Part shown: in pieces, positions 34,197 to 45,104 of the stretch | Numbering within the stretch: position 1 is the first letter of the stretch | Layout of the letters: the number at the start of each line of letters is the position of its first letter | Origin: Erwinia rhapontici | Lineage (GTDB): Bacteria > Pseudomonadota > Gammaproteobacteria > Enterobacterales > Enterobacteriaceae | NCBI RefSeq assembly: GCF_012271765.1 | Contig: NZ_VRKO01000016.1 | Span: 795,666-859,665, forward strand | DNA length: 64,000 nucleotides | Direction of reading: 5' to 3' | Translations under genes and position numbers: made by a program | Notes under the pieces: generated by a model | Database searches by the model: none | What the model was told of the DNA's origin: nothing | What the model saw: the letters and a program-made list of their open reading frames with translations, nothing else

Positions 34197-34579
34197 TAAT
34201 CTACGTATCAACACACGACTACCGCTCGTATGGCTTCAGCCCAGACCTGTGGGAGGGGGCCGTGATCCCGGTAGAAGTGCCTGAGGAGTTTAGCGGCGGG
34301 AATATGACCTATGATCCGGGGGCAGACACCTGGATCGTGGATGTGCCCGCGAAGTGGGACTACGTAGGCGAAGCTAATTCTAAAAAACAGGAGCTGACTG
34401 CACTATTCTGGTCAGAAACTGAAAACTGGCGCTTAGACTTGCAGCTGGGCGACATCAGCGAAGCGGACTCCGACAGCCTGAAATTGTGGGTGGCATGGCG
34501 CAAAGCCGTTGAGGCTATCGACACGTCTACAGCATCAGAAGAAACCCCAGTCGAGTTCCCTGCACCGCCTGCAAGCTAA
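34193..34579 (+). CDS. tfa: Tail fibre assembly protein
   Basis: A 128-residue Tfa/Caudo_TAP family chaperone. The C-terminal LKLWVAWRKAVEAIDTSTA matches the conserved W-x-x-W-R-x-A-V-x-x-I motif. It starts at ATG 34193 overlapping the fibre stop (ATGA). It assists fibre trimerisation and folding. A long upstream start inside the fibre gene is unlikely. Confidence 0.88.
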   Translation: MIIYVSTHDYRSYGFSPDLWEGAVIPVEVPEEFSGGNMTYDPGADTWIVDVPAKWDYVGEANSKKQELTALFWSETENWRLDLQLGDISEADSDSLKLWVAWRKAVEAIDTSTASEETPVEFPAPPAS

Positions 34580-34655
34580 ATTTCCCGCCAGATCATTGCC
34601 CTGACAATTTTCCCCGCATGGCACGGTTGATCATTATTGTTAGCTGATCAAATAA

Positions 34656-34675
34656 TACTGTATATCCAAACAGTT
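34656..34675 (+). promoter_or_regulatory. LexA (SOS) box
   Basis: The sequence CTG-TATATCCAAA-CAG (34658-34673), flanked by TA and TT, is a near-consensus LexA operator (CTG-N10-CAG with an AT-rich centre). It lies 13 bases before the GTG of the first gene of a two-gene operon. An SOS-induced promoter is inferred. Confidence 0.88.
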
Positions 34676-34688
34676 CTAGGGGTGAGTA

Positions 34689-34931
34689 GTGGGCAGACGA
34701 GATGACATACCGGCGGCGTTCCGTGCGAGCATTAAAATTGAGTCAAGCGGGCGGCGAACAGTAGCCACCGCTGACTTTATCGTAGCGTTAGCGCGGGTTA
34801 ACTACGAATGGACGCTGAAAGAGGCTAACCAGTGGATAGAGCACTATCAGAGCACGTTCCGTGATATTTCCACTGAAGAAGGTGAGCGCCGAACGTTCCA
34901 GTTGTTTAATCCGAATAACGGAGGTTACTGA
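34689..34931 (+). CDS. 80-residue SOS-box-controlled phage protein
   Basis: A small protein starting at GTG 34689 after AGGGGTGAG. The sequence has a basic start (MGRRDDIPAAFRASIKI), a helical centre (ADFIVALARVNYEWTLKEANQWIEHY) and a charged C-terminus ending FNPNNGGY. No known domain is recognised with confidence. It lies right after a LexA box and overlaps the UmuD'-like gene (TGATG). The layout recalls Gifsy phages, whose LexA-controlled small antirepressors lie outside the immunity region. An antirepressor role is a hypothesis only. Confidence 0.75.
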   Translation: MGRRDDIPAAFRASIKIESSGRRTVATADFIVALARVNYEWTLKEANQWIEHYQSTFRDISTEEGERRTFQLFNPNNGGY

Positions 34932-35254
34932 TGGGCTTTCCATCCCCAGCTGCTGATTACGTTGAAGATCGGTTTTGCCTGAATAGGGCATTCGTTCCAC
35001 ACCCGTCAGCGACATCGCTTGTTGATTTCGGTGGCATTACATATGTCATTGATGCTGCGCTTACTCCCCGTGATGGAGATACGCTGTGTTATGAGATGTT
35101 CGGGGAACTGGCGATCGGTAAAATGATGGGTGGGTGCATAATCACGCCCGAAGGTGAAGCAATTGAAGGCGAGGCGCTGAGTGAAGTGATCGTGATCGGG
35201 AAGGTCGTACTGACGATAACGCCGCTTTACGATTTTAACGGCCCTGCAATATAA
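34931..35254 (+). CDS. UmuD'-like (HumD-type) protein lacking the catalytic serine
   Basis: A 107-residue protein beginning MGFPSPAADYVEDR. UmuD self-cleaves between Cys24 and Gly25, and UmuD' begins GFPSPAADYVEQR, so this gene encodes the processed form directly, as HumD of phage P1 does. LNRAFVPHPSAT and VIDAALTPRDGDT also align with UmuD. The segment that should hold GDSM (Ser60) is missing or replaced by about nine fewer residues; a lysine (AIGKMM) stands near Lys97. The fold may dimerise but cannot self-cleave by the Ser-Lys mechanism. GGAGG precedes ATG 34931. Confidence 0.82.
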   Translation: MGFPSPAADYVEDRFCLNRAFVPHPSATSLVDFGGITYVIDAALTPRDGDTLCYEMFGELAIGKMMGGCIITPEGEAIEGEALSEVIVIGKVVLTITPLYDFNGPAI

Positions 35255-35446
35255 GGTGCATGCTGGTCATTAACATTGAGTTTTGCTTACCCCCGGTTAC
35301 GTCATGTTCTTTCGCGTGCGGGTCTAACAGTGTAAGATGCCGCTCATATTACAGATGGGTGTAACGTGGGTGCATTACAAGAAGTGTCCATAGGTGTGTC
35401 CATTCTGAAGAAATCAACGATTCAACATGCGAAAAAATTCATATAA
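35255..35446. other. attR: Prophage-host junction (attR region) before lepA
   Basis: This non-coding stretch joins the last prophage gene to lepA. Two copies of GTGTCCAT (35384-35391 and 35396-35403), 12 bases apart, could be integrase arm-type sites. The exact core cannot be fixed without the left junction, which is outside the window. S. Typhimurium Gifsy-1 integrates at the 5' end of lepA, and this prophage uses the same place. The sequence just before lepA lacks a good ribosome site. Confidence 0.65.
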
Positions 35447-37246
35447 ATGAAGCACATAAGAAACTTTTCTATCATCGCCCACATCGACCATGGCAAATCA
35501 ACGCTTTCTGACCGTCTGATCCAGATTTGTGGTGGATTGTCTGAACGTGAAATGGCTGCGCAGGTTCTGGATTCTATGGATTTGGAACGCGAGCGCGGTA
35601 TTACCATTAAAGCGCAAAGCGTTACCCTCGATTACCATTCGCCAGATGGTAAAACTTACCAGCTCAATTTTATCGACACCCCAGGTCACGTAGACTTCTC
35701 GTATGAAGTTTCACGCTCTCTGGCCGCCTGCGAAGGTGCATTGCTGGTGGTAGATGCCGGGCAAGGCGTAGAAGCCCAGACCCTGGCAAACTGCTACACC
35801 GCAATGGAAATGGAACTGGAAGTCGTACCTGTATTGAATAAGATCGATTTACCTGCTGCCGATCCCGATCGTGTTGCCCAGGAAATTGAAGACATCGTCG
35901 GCATTGATGCCACCGATGCCGTGCGCTGCTCGGCAAAAACGGGTATTGGTGTGCCTGACGTGCTTGAACGTCTGGTCCGTGATATCCCGCCACCACAGGG
36001 TGACCCGGATGGCCCGCTGCAGGCGTTGATTATTGACTCCTGGTTCGACAACTACCTTGGCGTCGTCTCTCTGGTGCGTATTAAAAACGGCACCATGCGC
36101 AAAGGCGAAAAAATTAAGGTGATGAGCACCGGTCAGACGTACAATGCTGACCGTCTGGGCATCTTCACCCCGAAACGCGTTGATACCGATGTCCTGAACT
36201 GCGGCGAAGTCGGCTGGTTGGTCTGTGCGATCAAAGACATCCTCGGCGCACCAGTAGGGGATACCCTGACGCTGGCTCGTCACCCGGCAGACAAAGCACT
36301 GCCTGGTTTCAAAAAGGTTAAACCTCAGGTTTATGCCGGTCTGTTCCCGATCAGCTCTGATGATTATGAAGCCTTCCGCGATGCGCTCGGTAAACTGAGC
36401 CTGAACGATGCGTCTCTGTTCTATGAACCAGAAAGCTCTACCGCGCTGGGCTTTGGTTTCCGCTGTGGCTTCCTTGGTTTGCTGCACATGGAGATCATCC
36501 AGGAACGTCTGGAGCGTGAATACGACCTTGAGCTGATCACTACCGCGCCGACGGTGGTTTATGAAGTCGTCACAACGGACAATCAGACCATTTACGTTGA
36601 TAGCCCGGGCAAACTGCCACCGCTGAACAACATCGAAGAATTGCGTGAGCCGATTGCAGAGTGTCATATGCTGTTGCCGCAGGAGTTCCTCGGTAACGTG
36701 ATCACGCTGTGTATTGAGAAGCGTGGCGTGCAGACCAACATGGTTTACCACGGTAATCAGGTTGCGCTGACGTATGAAATTCCGATGGCGGAAGTGGTGC
36801 TCGATTTCTTCGACCGTCTGAAATCCACCTCTCGCGGTTATGCGTCACTGGATTACAACTTCAAACGTTTCCAGGCATCGAACATGGTGCGCGTAGATGT
36901 GTTGATCAACTCCGAGCGCGTGGATGCGCTGGCGCTGATTACGCACAATGATAACGCGCCGTACCGTGGCCGTGATCTGGTTGAGAAGATGAAAGAATTA
37001 ATCCCGCGTCAGCAGTTTGATATTGCGATTCAGGCGGCGATTGGTAACCACATTATCGCCCGTTCTACGGTTAAACAGTTGCGCAAAAACGTCCTTGCCA
37101 AATGTTATGGCGGTGACGTCAGCCGTAAGAAAAAGCTGCTGCAGAAACAGAAAGACGGTAAGAAACGCATGAAACAGGTCGGTAACGTTGAGTTACCGCA
37201 GGAAGCGTTCCTTGCCATCCTCCACGTGGGTAAAGACAGTAAATAA
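35447..37246 (+). CDS. lepA: Elongation factor 4 (LepA)
   Basis: A 599-residue GTPase, the full E. coli length. G motifs are visible: AHIDHGKS (G1), DTPGH (G3), NKID (G4). The C-terminal CTD ends in [19 protein letters not shown]4 acts on ribosomes, affecting back-translocation and initiation-complex biogenesis. The prophage lies directly upstream. The start MKHIRNFS differs from E. coli MKNIRNFS, with ATA-AGA codons that may come from the phage attachment core. No clear ribosome site precedes the ATG; its last base pairs form ATGA with a 7-codon frame. Confidence 0.96.
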   Translation: MKHIRNFSIIAHIDHGKSTLSDRLIQICGGLSEREMAAQVLDSMDLERERGITIKAQSVTLDYHSPDGKTYQLNFIDTPGHVDFSYEVSRSLAACEGALLVVDAGQGVEAQTLANCYTAMEMELEVVPVLNKIDLPAADPDRVAQEIEDIVGIDATDAVRCSAKTGIGVPDVLERLVRDIPPPQGDPDGPLQALIIDSWFDNYLGVVSLVRIKNGTMRKGEKIKVMSTGQTYNADRLGIFTPKRVDTDVLNCGEVGWLVCAIKDILGAPVGDTLTLARHPADKALPGFKKVKPQVYAGLFPISSDDYEAFRDALGKLSLNDASLFYEPESSTALGFGFRCGFLGLLHMEIIQERLEREYDLELITTAPTVVYEVVTTDNQTIYVDSPGKLPPLNNIEELREPIAECHMLLPQEFLGNVITLCIEKRGVQTNMVYHGNQVALTYEIPMAEVVLDFFDRLKSTSRGYASLDYNFKRFQASNMVRVDVLINSERVDALALITHNDNAPYRGRDLVEKMKELIPRQQFDIAIQAAIGNHIIARSTVKQLRKNVLAKCYGGDVSRKKKLLQKQKDGKKRMKQVGNVELPQEAFLAILHVGKDSK

Positions 37247-37275
37247 GCCCGGCTTCGGGCTTCGAGGGAACTGGA

Positions 37276-38211
37276 ATGGCTAATATGTTCGCCCTGATTT
37301 TGGCGATAGCAACGCTGATTACCGGCATTGTCTGGTGTATCGACAAATATAAATGGGCACCGGCCCGGCGTGCGAAACGTGCTGCCGCGCAGGCACAAGG
37401 TATCGAAGCCACCAAGGCAGACAAACAGCCAGGTTGGGTAGAAACAACGGCTTCGGTTTTCCCGGTGCTGTTCGTGGTGTTTGTGGTGCGTTCGTTTATT
37501 TATGAGCCGTTCCAGATCCCGTCAGGTTCAATGATGCCGACGCTGTTAATCGGTGATTTTATCCTGGTGGAGAAATATGCCTACGGCATTAAAGATCCGA
37601 TTACCCAAACGACGCTGATCGAAACGGGTCATCCGAAGCGTGGCGATATCGCGGTGTTCAAATACCCGAAAGATCCCAGCATGGATTACATCAAGCGTGT
37701 CATCGGGTTGCCGGGCGATCGGGTGACTTACGATCCGCTGAGCAAAACCGTGTCGATTCAGCAGACATCTACTGCGCTGCCCGTCACTTACTCGGATGTT
37801 GAAGAGAGTGACTTCATTCAGACCTTCAGCGGTTTCAGTGGTAATGAACTGGGCAACGGGTTCTTCCAGAAGCCGAAAGGTGAAACGATGCAGGGTGGCG
37901 TGCGTTTAGCCACCCGCAACGAGACGCTGGGGGATGTCACTCACCGTATTTTACTGATTGCACAGGCACCGAGCCAGCCAGGCTCTTACTACCAGCAGGC
38001 AGGTCAGCCGCAGTCCACCTGGGTCGTGCCTGAAGGCATGTACTTTATGATGGGCGATAACCGTGATAACAGTGCTGACAGCCGTTACTGGGGCTTTGTT
38101 CCTGAGCGTAATCTGGTGGGTAAAGCGACCGCAATCTGGATGAGCTTTGATAAGCAGGAAGGCCAATGGCCAACCGGCGTTCGCCTGAGTCGTATCGGCG
38201 GCATTCATTAA
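37276..38211 (+). CDS. lepB: Signal peptidase I
   Basis: A 311-residue membrane protease, about 13 shorter than E. coli LepB. Two N-terminal spans (2-22 and 60-78) flank a basic cytoplasmic loop. The catalytic serine is Ser85 in IPSGSMMPT and the lysine Lys140 in DYIKRVIGLPGD. It removes Sec and Tat signal peptides on the periplasmic side. It follows lepA by 29 bases, which contain a GCCCG/CGGGC hairpin without a T run, so the genes are probably cotranscribed. Confidence 0.96.
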   Translation: MANMFALILAIATLITGIVWCIDKYKWAPARRAKRAAAQAQGIEATKADKQPGWVETTASVFPVLFVVFVVRSFIYEPFQIPSGSMMPTLLIGDFILVEKYAYGIKDPITQTTLIETGHPKRGDIAVFKYPKDPSMDYIKRVIGLPGDRVTYDPLSKTVSIQQTSTALPVTYSDVEESDFIQTFSGFSGNELGNGFFQKPKGETMQGGVRLATRNETLGDVTHRILLIAQAPSQPGSYYQQAGQPQSTWVVPEGMYFMMGDNRDNSADSRYWGFVPERNLVGKATAIWMSFDKQEGQWPTGVRLSRIGGIH

Positions 38212-38240
38212 TGATCGCCTGCGGGCGACATTAGCAAAGG

Positions 38241-38320
38241 GTGGTCTGCCAGGTTTGGCAGGCCACTGCACACGAAACAGATCGTGTTGGTGTTCAGGCT
38301 CAGCCCTGTTCCGTGTGCAG
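38241..38320 (+). promoter_or_regulatory. rnc leader hairpins, RNase III autoregulation site
   Basis: Two stems precede rnc. The first pairs GTGGTCTGCC with GGCAGGCCAC (38241-38267). The second pairs 38266-38280 with 38306-38320, 14 of 15 positions matching. In E. coli the rnc leader is cut by RNase III, which lowers its own mRNA level; the same layout is inferred. Confidence 0.75.
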
Positions 38321-38348
38321 GATAATTGACGCATTAAGAAATTGGTAA

Positions 38349-39934
<1,586 letters not shown>

Positions 39935-39939
39935 TACTG

Positions 39940-40677
39940 ATGGATGGCTGGCAACGCGCATTTGTCCTGCATGGACGTCCCTGGAGCGAAACCAGCCTGC
40001 TGCTTGACCTGTTTTCTGAACAGCATGGCAGGGTACGGGTGCTGGCTAAAGGCGCCCGTTCCAAGCGCTCCAGTCTGAAGGGCGCGTTGCAACCCTTCAC
40101 GCCGCTGCTGGTACGCTGGGGCGGCCGTGGCGAGGTGAAAACCCTGCGCGGCGCTGAACCTGTGTCGCTGGCGCTTCCTCTCAGCGGTACAACGCTCTAC
40201 TGCGGCCTCTACGTCAATGAACTTCTTTCGCGCGTGCTGGAAGATGAAACCCCCTTTAGCGAGCTTTTCTTCGACTACCTGCACTGTATTCAGGCGCTGG
40301 CGGCTGACGCCGGGTCACCCGAACCTGCACTCAGGCGTTTTGAACTGGCTATGCTGGGTCATCTTGGTTATGGCGTCGATTTTCTTCACTGCGCAGGCAG
40401 CGGCGAAGAAGTCGCCGATGGCATGACGTACAGTTATCGTGAAGAGAAGGGGTTTATTGCCAGTCTTGTGGTCGGGCATCGCAGTTTTACCGGTCGCCAT
40501 TTACGCGCACTGTATCTGCGCGAATTCCCGGATGCAGACACCCTGCGCGCAGCCAAACGTTTTACCCGCATTGCCCTTAAACCTTATCTGGGGGGCAAAC
40601 CGCTAAAGAGCACGGAACTGTTTCGCCAGTTTTTGCCGAGAAAACGACCAGATGCAGCCCTTCCTGGTGATGAATAG
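39940..40677 (+). CDS. recO: Recombination mediator RecO
   Basis: A 245-residue protein matching E. coli RecO along its length ([48 protein letters not shown]). The N-terminal OB fold binds DNA and the C-terminal helical domain carries REEKGF and LGGKPLKS. RecO with RecR loads RecA onto SSB-coated gaps. The stop is 74 bases before pdxJ. Confidence 0.96.
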   Translation: MDGWQRAFVLHGRPWSETSLLLDLFSEQHGRVRVLAKGARSKRSSLKGALQPFTPLLVRWGGRGEVKTLRGAEPVSLALPLSGTTLYCGLYVNELLSRVLEDETPFSELFFDYLHCIQALAADAGSPEPALRRFELAMLGHLGYGVDFLHCAGSGEEVADGMTYSYREEKGFIASLVVGHRSFTGRHLRALYLREFPDADTLRAAKRFTRIALKPYLGGKPLKSTELFRQFLPRKRPDAALPGDE

Positions 40678-40751
40678 CCACGGGTAATATCCCTGCGTGC
40701 CGTGAACGTTGTACACTCCCTAAAACCTTTCGCGATCTTCAGAGGACTATC

Positions 40752-41482
40752 ATGGCAGAGCTGTTGTTGGGCGTTAATATCGATCATGTTGCTACCGTAC
40801 GTAATGCACGTGGTACGCATTATCCGGATCCGGTACAGGCGGCATTTGTCTCTGAGCAGGCAGGAGCAGACGGTATTACCGTGCATCTGCGTGAAGACCG
40901 CCGTCATATCACCGATCGCGATGTGCGCATCCTGCGTCAGACCATCCAGACACGCATGAACCTGGAAATGGCCGTTACGGATGAAATGGTGGACATTGCC
41001 TGTGACATCCTGCCGCACTTCTGTTGTCTGGTCCCTGAGAAGCGCGAAGAAGTGACGACCGAAGGTGGGCTGGATGTGGCCGGACAGCAGGACAAAGTGA
41101 CGGCGGCGGTAAAACGGCTGAATGATGCCGGCATCCTGGTATCACTGTTTATCGATGCTGACCATCGCCAGATTGATGCCGCTGTTGCTGCCGGTGCACC
41201 TTATATCGAGATCCACACCGGTGCTTACGCTGAAGCCGAAGAAGGCACGGCACGCGATGCTGAGCTGGCGCGGATTGCTGAAGCTGCCACCTATGCCGCC
41301 GGGAAAGGCCTGAAGGTCAATGCCGGACACGGCCTGACGTACCACAACGTGCAACCGATCGCCGTTCTGCCAGAAATGCACGAGCTGAACATCGGGCATG
41401 CCATTATTGGGCGTGCTGTATTTAGCGGTCTGGCTGAGGCAGTGAAAGAGATGAAACTGCTGATGCGTGAAGCACGTCGTTA

Positions 41483-41483
<1 letters not shown>
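40752..41483 (+). CDS. pdxJ: Pyridoxine 5'-phosphate synthase
   Basis: A 243-residue TIM-barrel enzyme condensing 1-deoxyxylulose phosphate and aminoacetone phosphate to pyridoxine phosphate. The conserved [17 protein letters not shown] start, [13 protein letters not shown] and the C-terminal [11 protein letters not shown] and [12 protein letters not shown] motifs are present. GAGGA precedes ATG 40752. It overlaps acpS by one base (TAATG). Confidence 0.97.
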
Positions 41484-42123
<640 letters not shown>

Positions 42124-43122
42124 CTACTCCACGTTAACCAGGGTGTTAAGGATCAGCTTATCAGGACGCAGGCTGTTCTCATAGTAACGACGGTTTTCAA
42201 CCATCATGGCATATCGAGCCTCGTGATTTTCCAGCAAATGATTGATTGAAGATACCAGACTACTTTCATCACTGAAGCTAAGAAAGTTTTTTCCATCAGC
42301 AAAATTACCGGGAAGGTTGTAGTGAAGCGGTTCCGAAATAATAGCCCTTGAAGCCGCAATATACTCACCAAAACGCCCACCAATTGAACCATGTAGTCCA
42401 CTGGTGGTAATGCAGATATCGTGCTGTTTCATCACTTTAATAAAATAAGGTCTGTCGGTCATTTTTTCTGCCAGGATCATATCGCTTGCGAATTGACGAG
42501 TAAAATCACGATTACCATTCACGCCGAAAGTGGAACAATGCGCAAAATGACTCTTTATCACTTTTAGTGCATCAAGGCGATTTTGAGTAATTTGCGCGAC
42601 TTCTGCTTGTACAGCAGGATCGACGAATTCTGCTGGATCCCACAGGCCGGTAATAAACAGGATCTTAGGCTGTTTTGAAAGTGATGGCAGTGCTTCCAGG
42701 TCCTTATGCCGCATATCGCCTTTCCCTCTTAGACGACGAATATTCTGCGAAAGATAGTCTAGTATGCCGTAGGCGGGGGTCAGGCTATAGTTAAAACCAA
42801 GAGGGCGGCATTTGGGATATTGAGCAGCCAGTTTTTCGCTACAGCTTCTTTTATAGTAACGAGCGCACCAGTTGTAATCTGCCTGAGAGAAGAACCCGCG
42901 TTCAATCTGAGCACCGTCTTCTGCGTCATAAACAAATTTAATGCCGTTAACGGTTGCCCGTAGAATATTCTTCTTAATCGCGCTGTCCCGTACAATCTTT
43001 TCAATTTTAATCACGCCCGCTTTTTGTAACATTAAAAAGCCATAAATATATTGGTTTATATGTCGTGATTTTTGGAATCTCAACGTTACGTTTAGCATGA
43101 TTAAAAATTTTTCCCCGGACAT
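42124..43122 (-). CDS. Orphan glycosyltransferase-like protein
   Basis: A 332-residue protein with a GT-B C-terminal half. KILFITGLWDP begins the second Rossmann domain, and HDICITTSGLHGSIGGRFGEYIAASRAIISEPL with LPGNFADGKNFLSFSDE is the donor-binding region of GT1/GT4-like enzymes. The N-terminal half is less clear. It lies alone between yfhH and yfhL, is visibly more AT-rich than its neighbours and has no other sugar genes nearby, suggesting transfer. Start ATG 43122 has only a weak AAGA upstream; an ATG at 43098 is possible. Confidence 0.7.
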   Translation of the reverse strand: MSGEKFLIMLNVTLRFQKSRHINQYIYGFLMLQKAGVIKIEKIVRDSAIKKNILRATVNGIKFVYDAEDGAQIERGFFSQADYNWCARYYKRSCSEKLAAQYPKCRPLGFNYSLTPAYGILDYLSQNIRRLRGKGDMRHKDLEALPSLSKQPKILFITGLWDPAEFVDPAVQAEVAQITQNRLDALKVIKSHFAHCSTFGVNGNRDFTRQFASDMILAEKMTDRPYFIKVMKQHDICITTSGLHGSIGGRFGEYIAASRAIISEPLHYNLPGNFADGKNFLSFSDESSLVSSINHLLENHEARYAMMVENRRYYENSLRPDKLILNTLVNVE

Positions 43123-43163
43123 ATCTTAAAAAAATCCGCGAGTAGTATACGCGCACTCACGAC

Positions 43164-44003
43164 TCAAACCAGCTTTTTCACCAGTGCTTCACTGTGGCGA
43201 ATATGACTGGAGGCACGTTCTGGATCGCGCTGAATCAGTGCCATAAACAGCAGGTCTGTCAGCGCCAACTGCGCAGTGGTTGACGAGATGGCGGCGCTGC
43301 GTGTTGTCTGCTCTTCTGCAACGGTATACAGACAGTGGCTGGCCGACTGTTGCAGTGTATTCGGTGTAAAGCCTGTAAAGGCCAGCACGGTGGCACCAAT
43401 GCGCTGTGCTTCCTGTGCTGCGAGGTTGATTTCGCGGCGTTCACCGGTATAGGAGATAGCCAGTAGCACATCACCCACATCTAGTGCCTGCACGCTGGAC
43501 AGCAGTGCATGCATATCCTGCTCGGCCACGGCACTGATGCCAATCTTCATTAGCTTCCAGGAAAAATCTTTCGCTACCAGACCTGAAGCACCAATCCCGA
43601 CCAGCACAATACGCCTTGCCTGCTTCAGCAGACGCAATGTCTCCAGCAGCATCTCTTCACTGTTAATATCCAGCGTAGCGCGAATGGCAGAGCTTTTCTC
43701 GGTGAACAGTTTTTCGCCAACCACCTTCAGCGCATCATCGCTGAGAATATGGTTATGCACGGTAATCGCATCTTTCTCGGCCAGCGATTCACTCAGCGCC
43801 AGCTTCAGTGCAGGGAACCCTTTATAGCCGAGTTTTTGCGCAAATTTTACCACGCTTGACTGACTGACGCCTGATTCATCCGCCAGCTTTTGTGAACTCA
43901 GGTGGCGTGCCCGGTCAGGCTGCGACAGCAGGTAGTCAGCTAACCGACGTTCGTTCAGCGCCAGGCTAGGATAAAGCTGACGGATACGCAGCAATGAACT
44001 CAT
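43164..44003 (-). CDS. yfhH: RpiR-family regulator YfhH (MurR-like)
   Basis: A 279-residue regulator. The N-terminal RpiR helix-turn-helix (LADYLLSQPDRARHLSSQKLADESGVSQSSVVKFAQKLGYKG) is followed by a SIS sugar-phosphate domain (VLVGIGASGLVAKDF to LLAISYTGERREI). It is closely similar to E. coli YfhH. It diverges from murQP, so here it probably senses N-acetylmuramic acid 6-phosphate, as MurR does. ATG 44003 is seven bases from GAGG; ATG 44006 is an alternative. Confidence 0.9.
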   Translation of the reverse strand: MSSLLRIRQLYPSLALNERRLADYLLSQPDRARHLSSQKLADESGVSQSSVVKFAQKLGYKGFPALKLALSESLAEKDAITVHNHILSDDALKVVGEKLFTEKSSAIRATLDINSEEMLLETLRLLKQARRIVLVGIGASGLVAKDFSWKLMKIGISAVAEQDMHALLSSVQALDVGDVLLAISYTGERREINLAAQEAQRIGATVLAFTGFTPNTLQQSASHCLYTVAEEQTTRSAAISSTTAQLALTDLLFMALIQRDPERASSHIRHSEALVKKLV

Positions 44004-44041
44004 CATTTTTCCTCTTGCGAAATCAGGCCCATCATATTGAA

Positions 44042-44190
44042 TTATCTGTAATGATAACATTCAGCAGGCTAAGTCTAACGCGACATTTAATGGTTTCCAT
44101 GATTAAGAACGGGAAAATGTGTCGTCGCGTAGAATAAAATATTCATTTATTATAACTTAAGTGCGAATTAAAAATTCAAAAGGAGAAATA
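44042..44190. promoter_or_regulatory. yfhH-murQ divergent control region with two dyads
   Basis: The gap holds TTATC-N6-GATAA (44042-44057) near yfhH and GAATA-AAA-TATTC (44132-44144) near murQ, with AT-rich sequence and a possible -10 TATAAC just downstream of the second dyad. They are plausible operators for the RpiR regulator. No experimental site is known to me for this arrangement. Confidence 0.45.
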
Positions 44191-45087
44191 ATGAATCTCG
44201 GTTCACTGGTATCAGAAACGCGTAACCCGGACACATTCGACCTCGACAATCTGTCAACGCTTGAGATGGTGTCTAAATTTAATCAGCAGGATGCGACCGT
44301 TGCTGCGGCCGTTGCCCTGACATTACCGCAGGTTGCAATGGCGGTGGATGCGGCCGCTGCTGCGCTCACCGCGGGCGGCCGCCTGATTTATATGGGGGCG
44401 GGCACCAGCGGCCGTCTCGGCGTGCTGGACGCATCCGAATGTCCTCCTACCTTTGGGGTGGCGCATGGCGTTATTGTGGGGCTGATTGCCGGTGGCCCTG
44501 GTGCGTTACTCAAGGCGGTGGAAGGAGCAGAAGATAACGAGCAGTTGGGCATCAGCGATTTACAGGCGCTGAATCTGACGGTGAACGACATGGTGGTGGG
44601 TATTGCCGCATCTGGCAGAACGCCTTACGTCATTGGCGCGTTGCGGTATGCCCGGCAGTTTGGCTGCCGCACTGCGGCGATCTCCTGTAACCCGGACTCA
44701 CCGATCGCACACGAAGCAGAGATTGCTATTTCACCGGTTGTCGGGCCGGAGGCACTGACCGGTTCAACCCGCCTGAAGTCCGGCACAGCACAGAAGCTGG
44801 TGTTGAATATGCTCTCTACTGGCGCCATGGTGAAAATCGGTAAGGTGTACCAGAACCTGATGGTGGACATGCAGGCGACCAATATCAAACTGGTCGATCG
44901 TGCGCGGCGTATGGTGTGTGAGGCGACGGGCTGCGATGCAGAACAGGCCGAAACAGCCTTGCTGCAGGTGCACTACGAAGTTAAGACGGCCATTTTAATG
45001 ATCCTGGCGGATCTCCCGGCCGAGCAGGCAAAGCAGCGGCTGACACAGCATAAAGGATTTTTACGCGCGGCACTTTCTAACGAATAA
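44191..45087 (+). CDS. murQ: N-acetylmuramic acid 6-phosphate etherase
   Basis: A 298-residue SIS-domain enzyme, the E. coli MurQ length. Signatures include [25 protein letters not shown] and [15 protein letters not shown]. It cleaves the lactyl ether of MurNAc-6-P to give GlcNAc-6-P and lactate in peptidoglycan recycling. Start ATG 44191 has AGGAGA five bases before; the upstream start at 44161 adds a non-conserved leader. It is followed by murP. Confidence 0.97.
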   Translation: MNLGSLVSETRNPDTFDLDNLSTLEMVSKFNQQDATVAAAVALTLPQVAMAVDAAAAALTAGGRLIYMGAGTSGRLGVLDASECPPTFGVAHGVIVGLIAGGPGALLKAVEGAEDNEQLGISDLQALNLTVNDMVVGIAASGRTPYVIGALRYARQFGCRTAAISCNPDSPIAHEAEIAISPVVGPEALTGSTRLKSGTAQKLVLNMLSTGAMVKIGKVYQNLMVDMQATNIKLVDRARRMVCEATGCDAEQAETALLQVHYEVKTAILMILADLPAEQAKQRLTQHKGFLRAALSNE

Positions 45088-45104
45088 CGGAAAAAGGATC
45101 CCTC

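Noticed and set aside
1-35446. Insertion sequences or CRISPR arrays
   Set aside because: No transposase-like frames and no regularly spaced repeats with spacers were seen. The only iterons are the four origin repeats.
35849-36751. 300-codon open frame on the minus strand
   Set aside because: Antisense to lepA; a shadow of its biased third positions.
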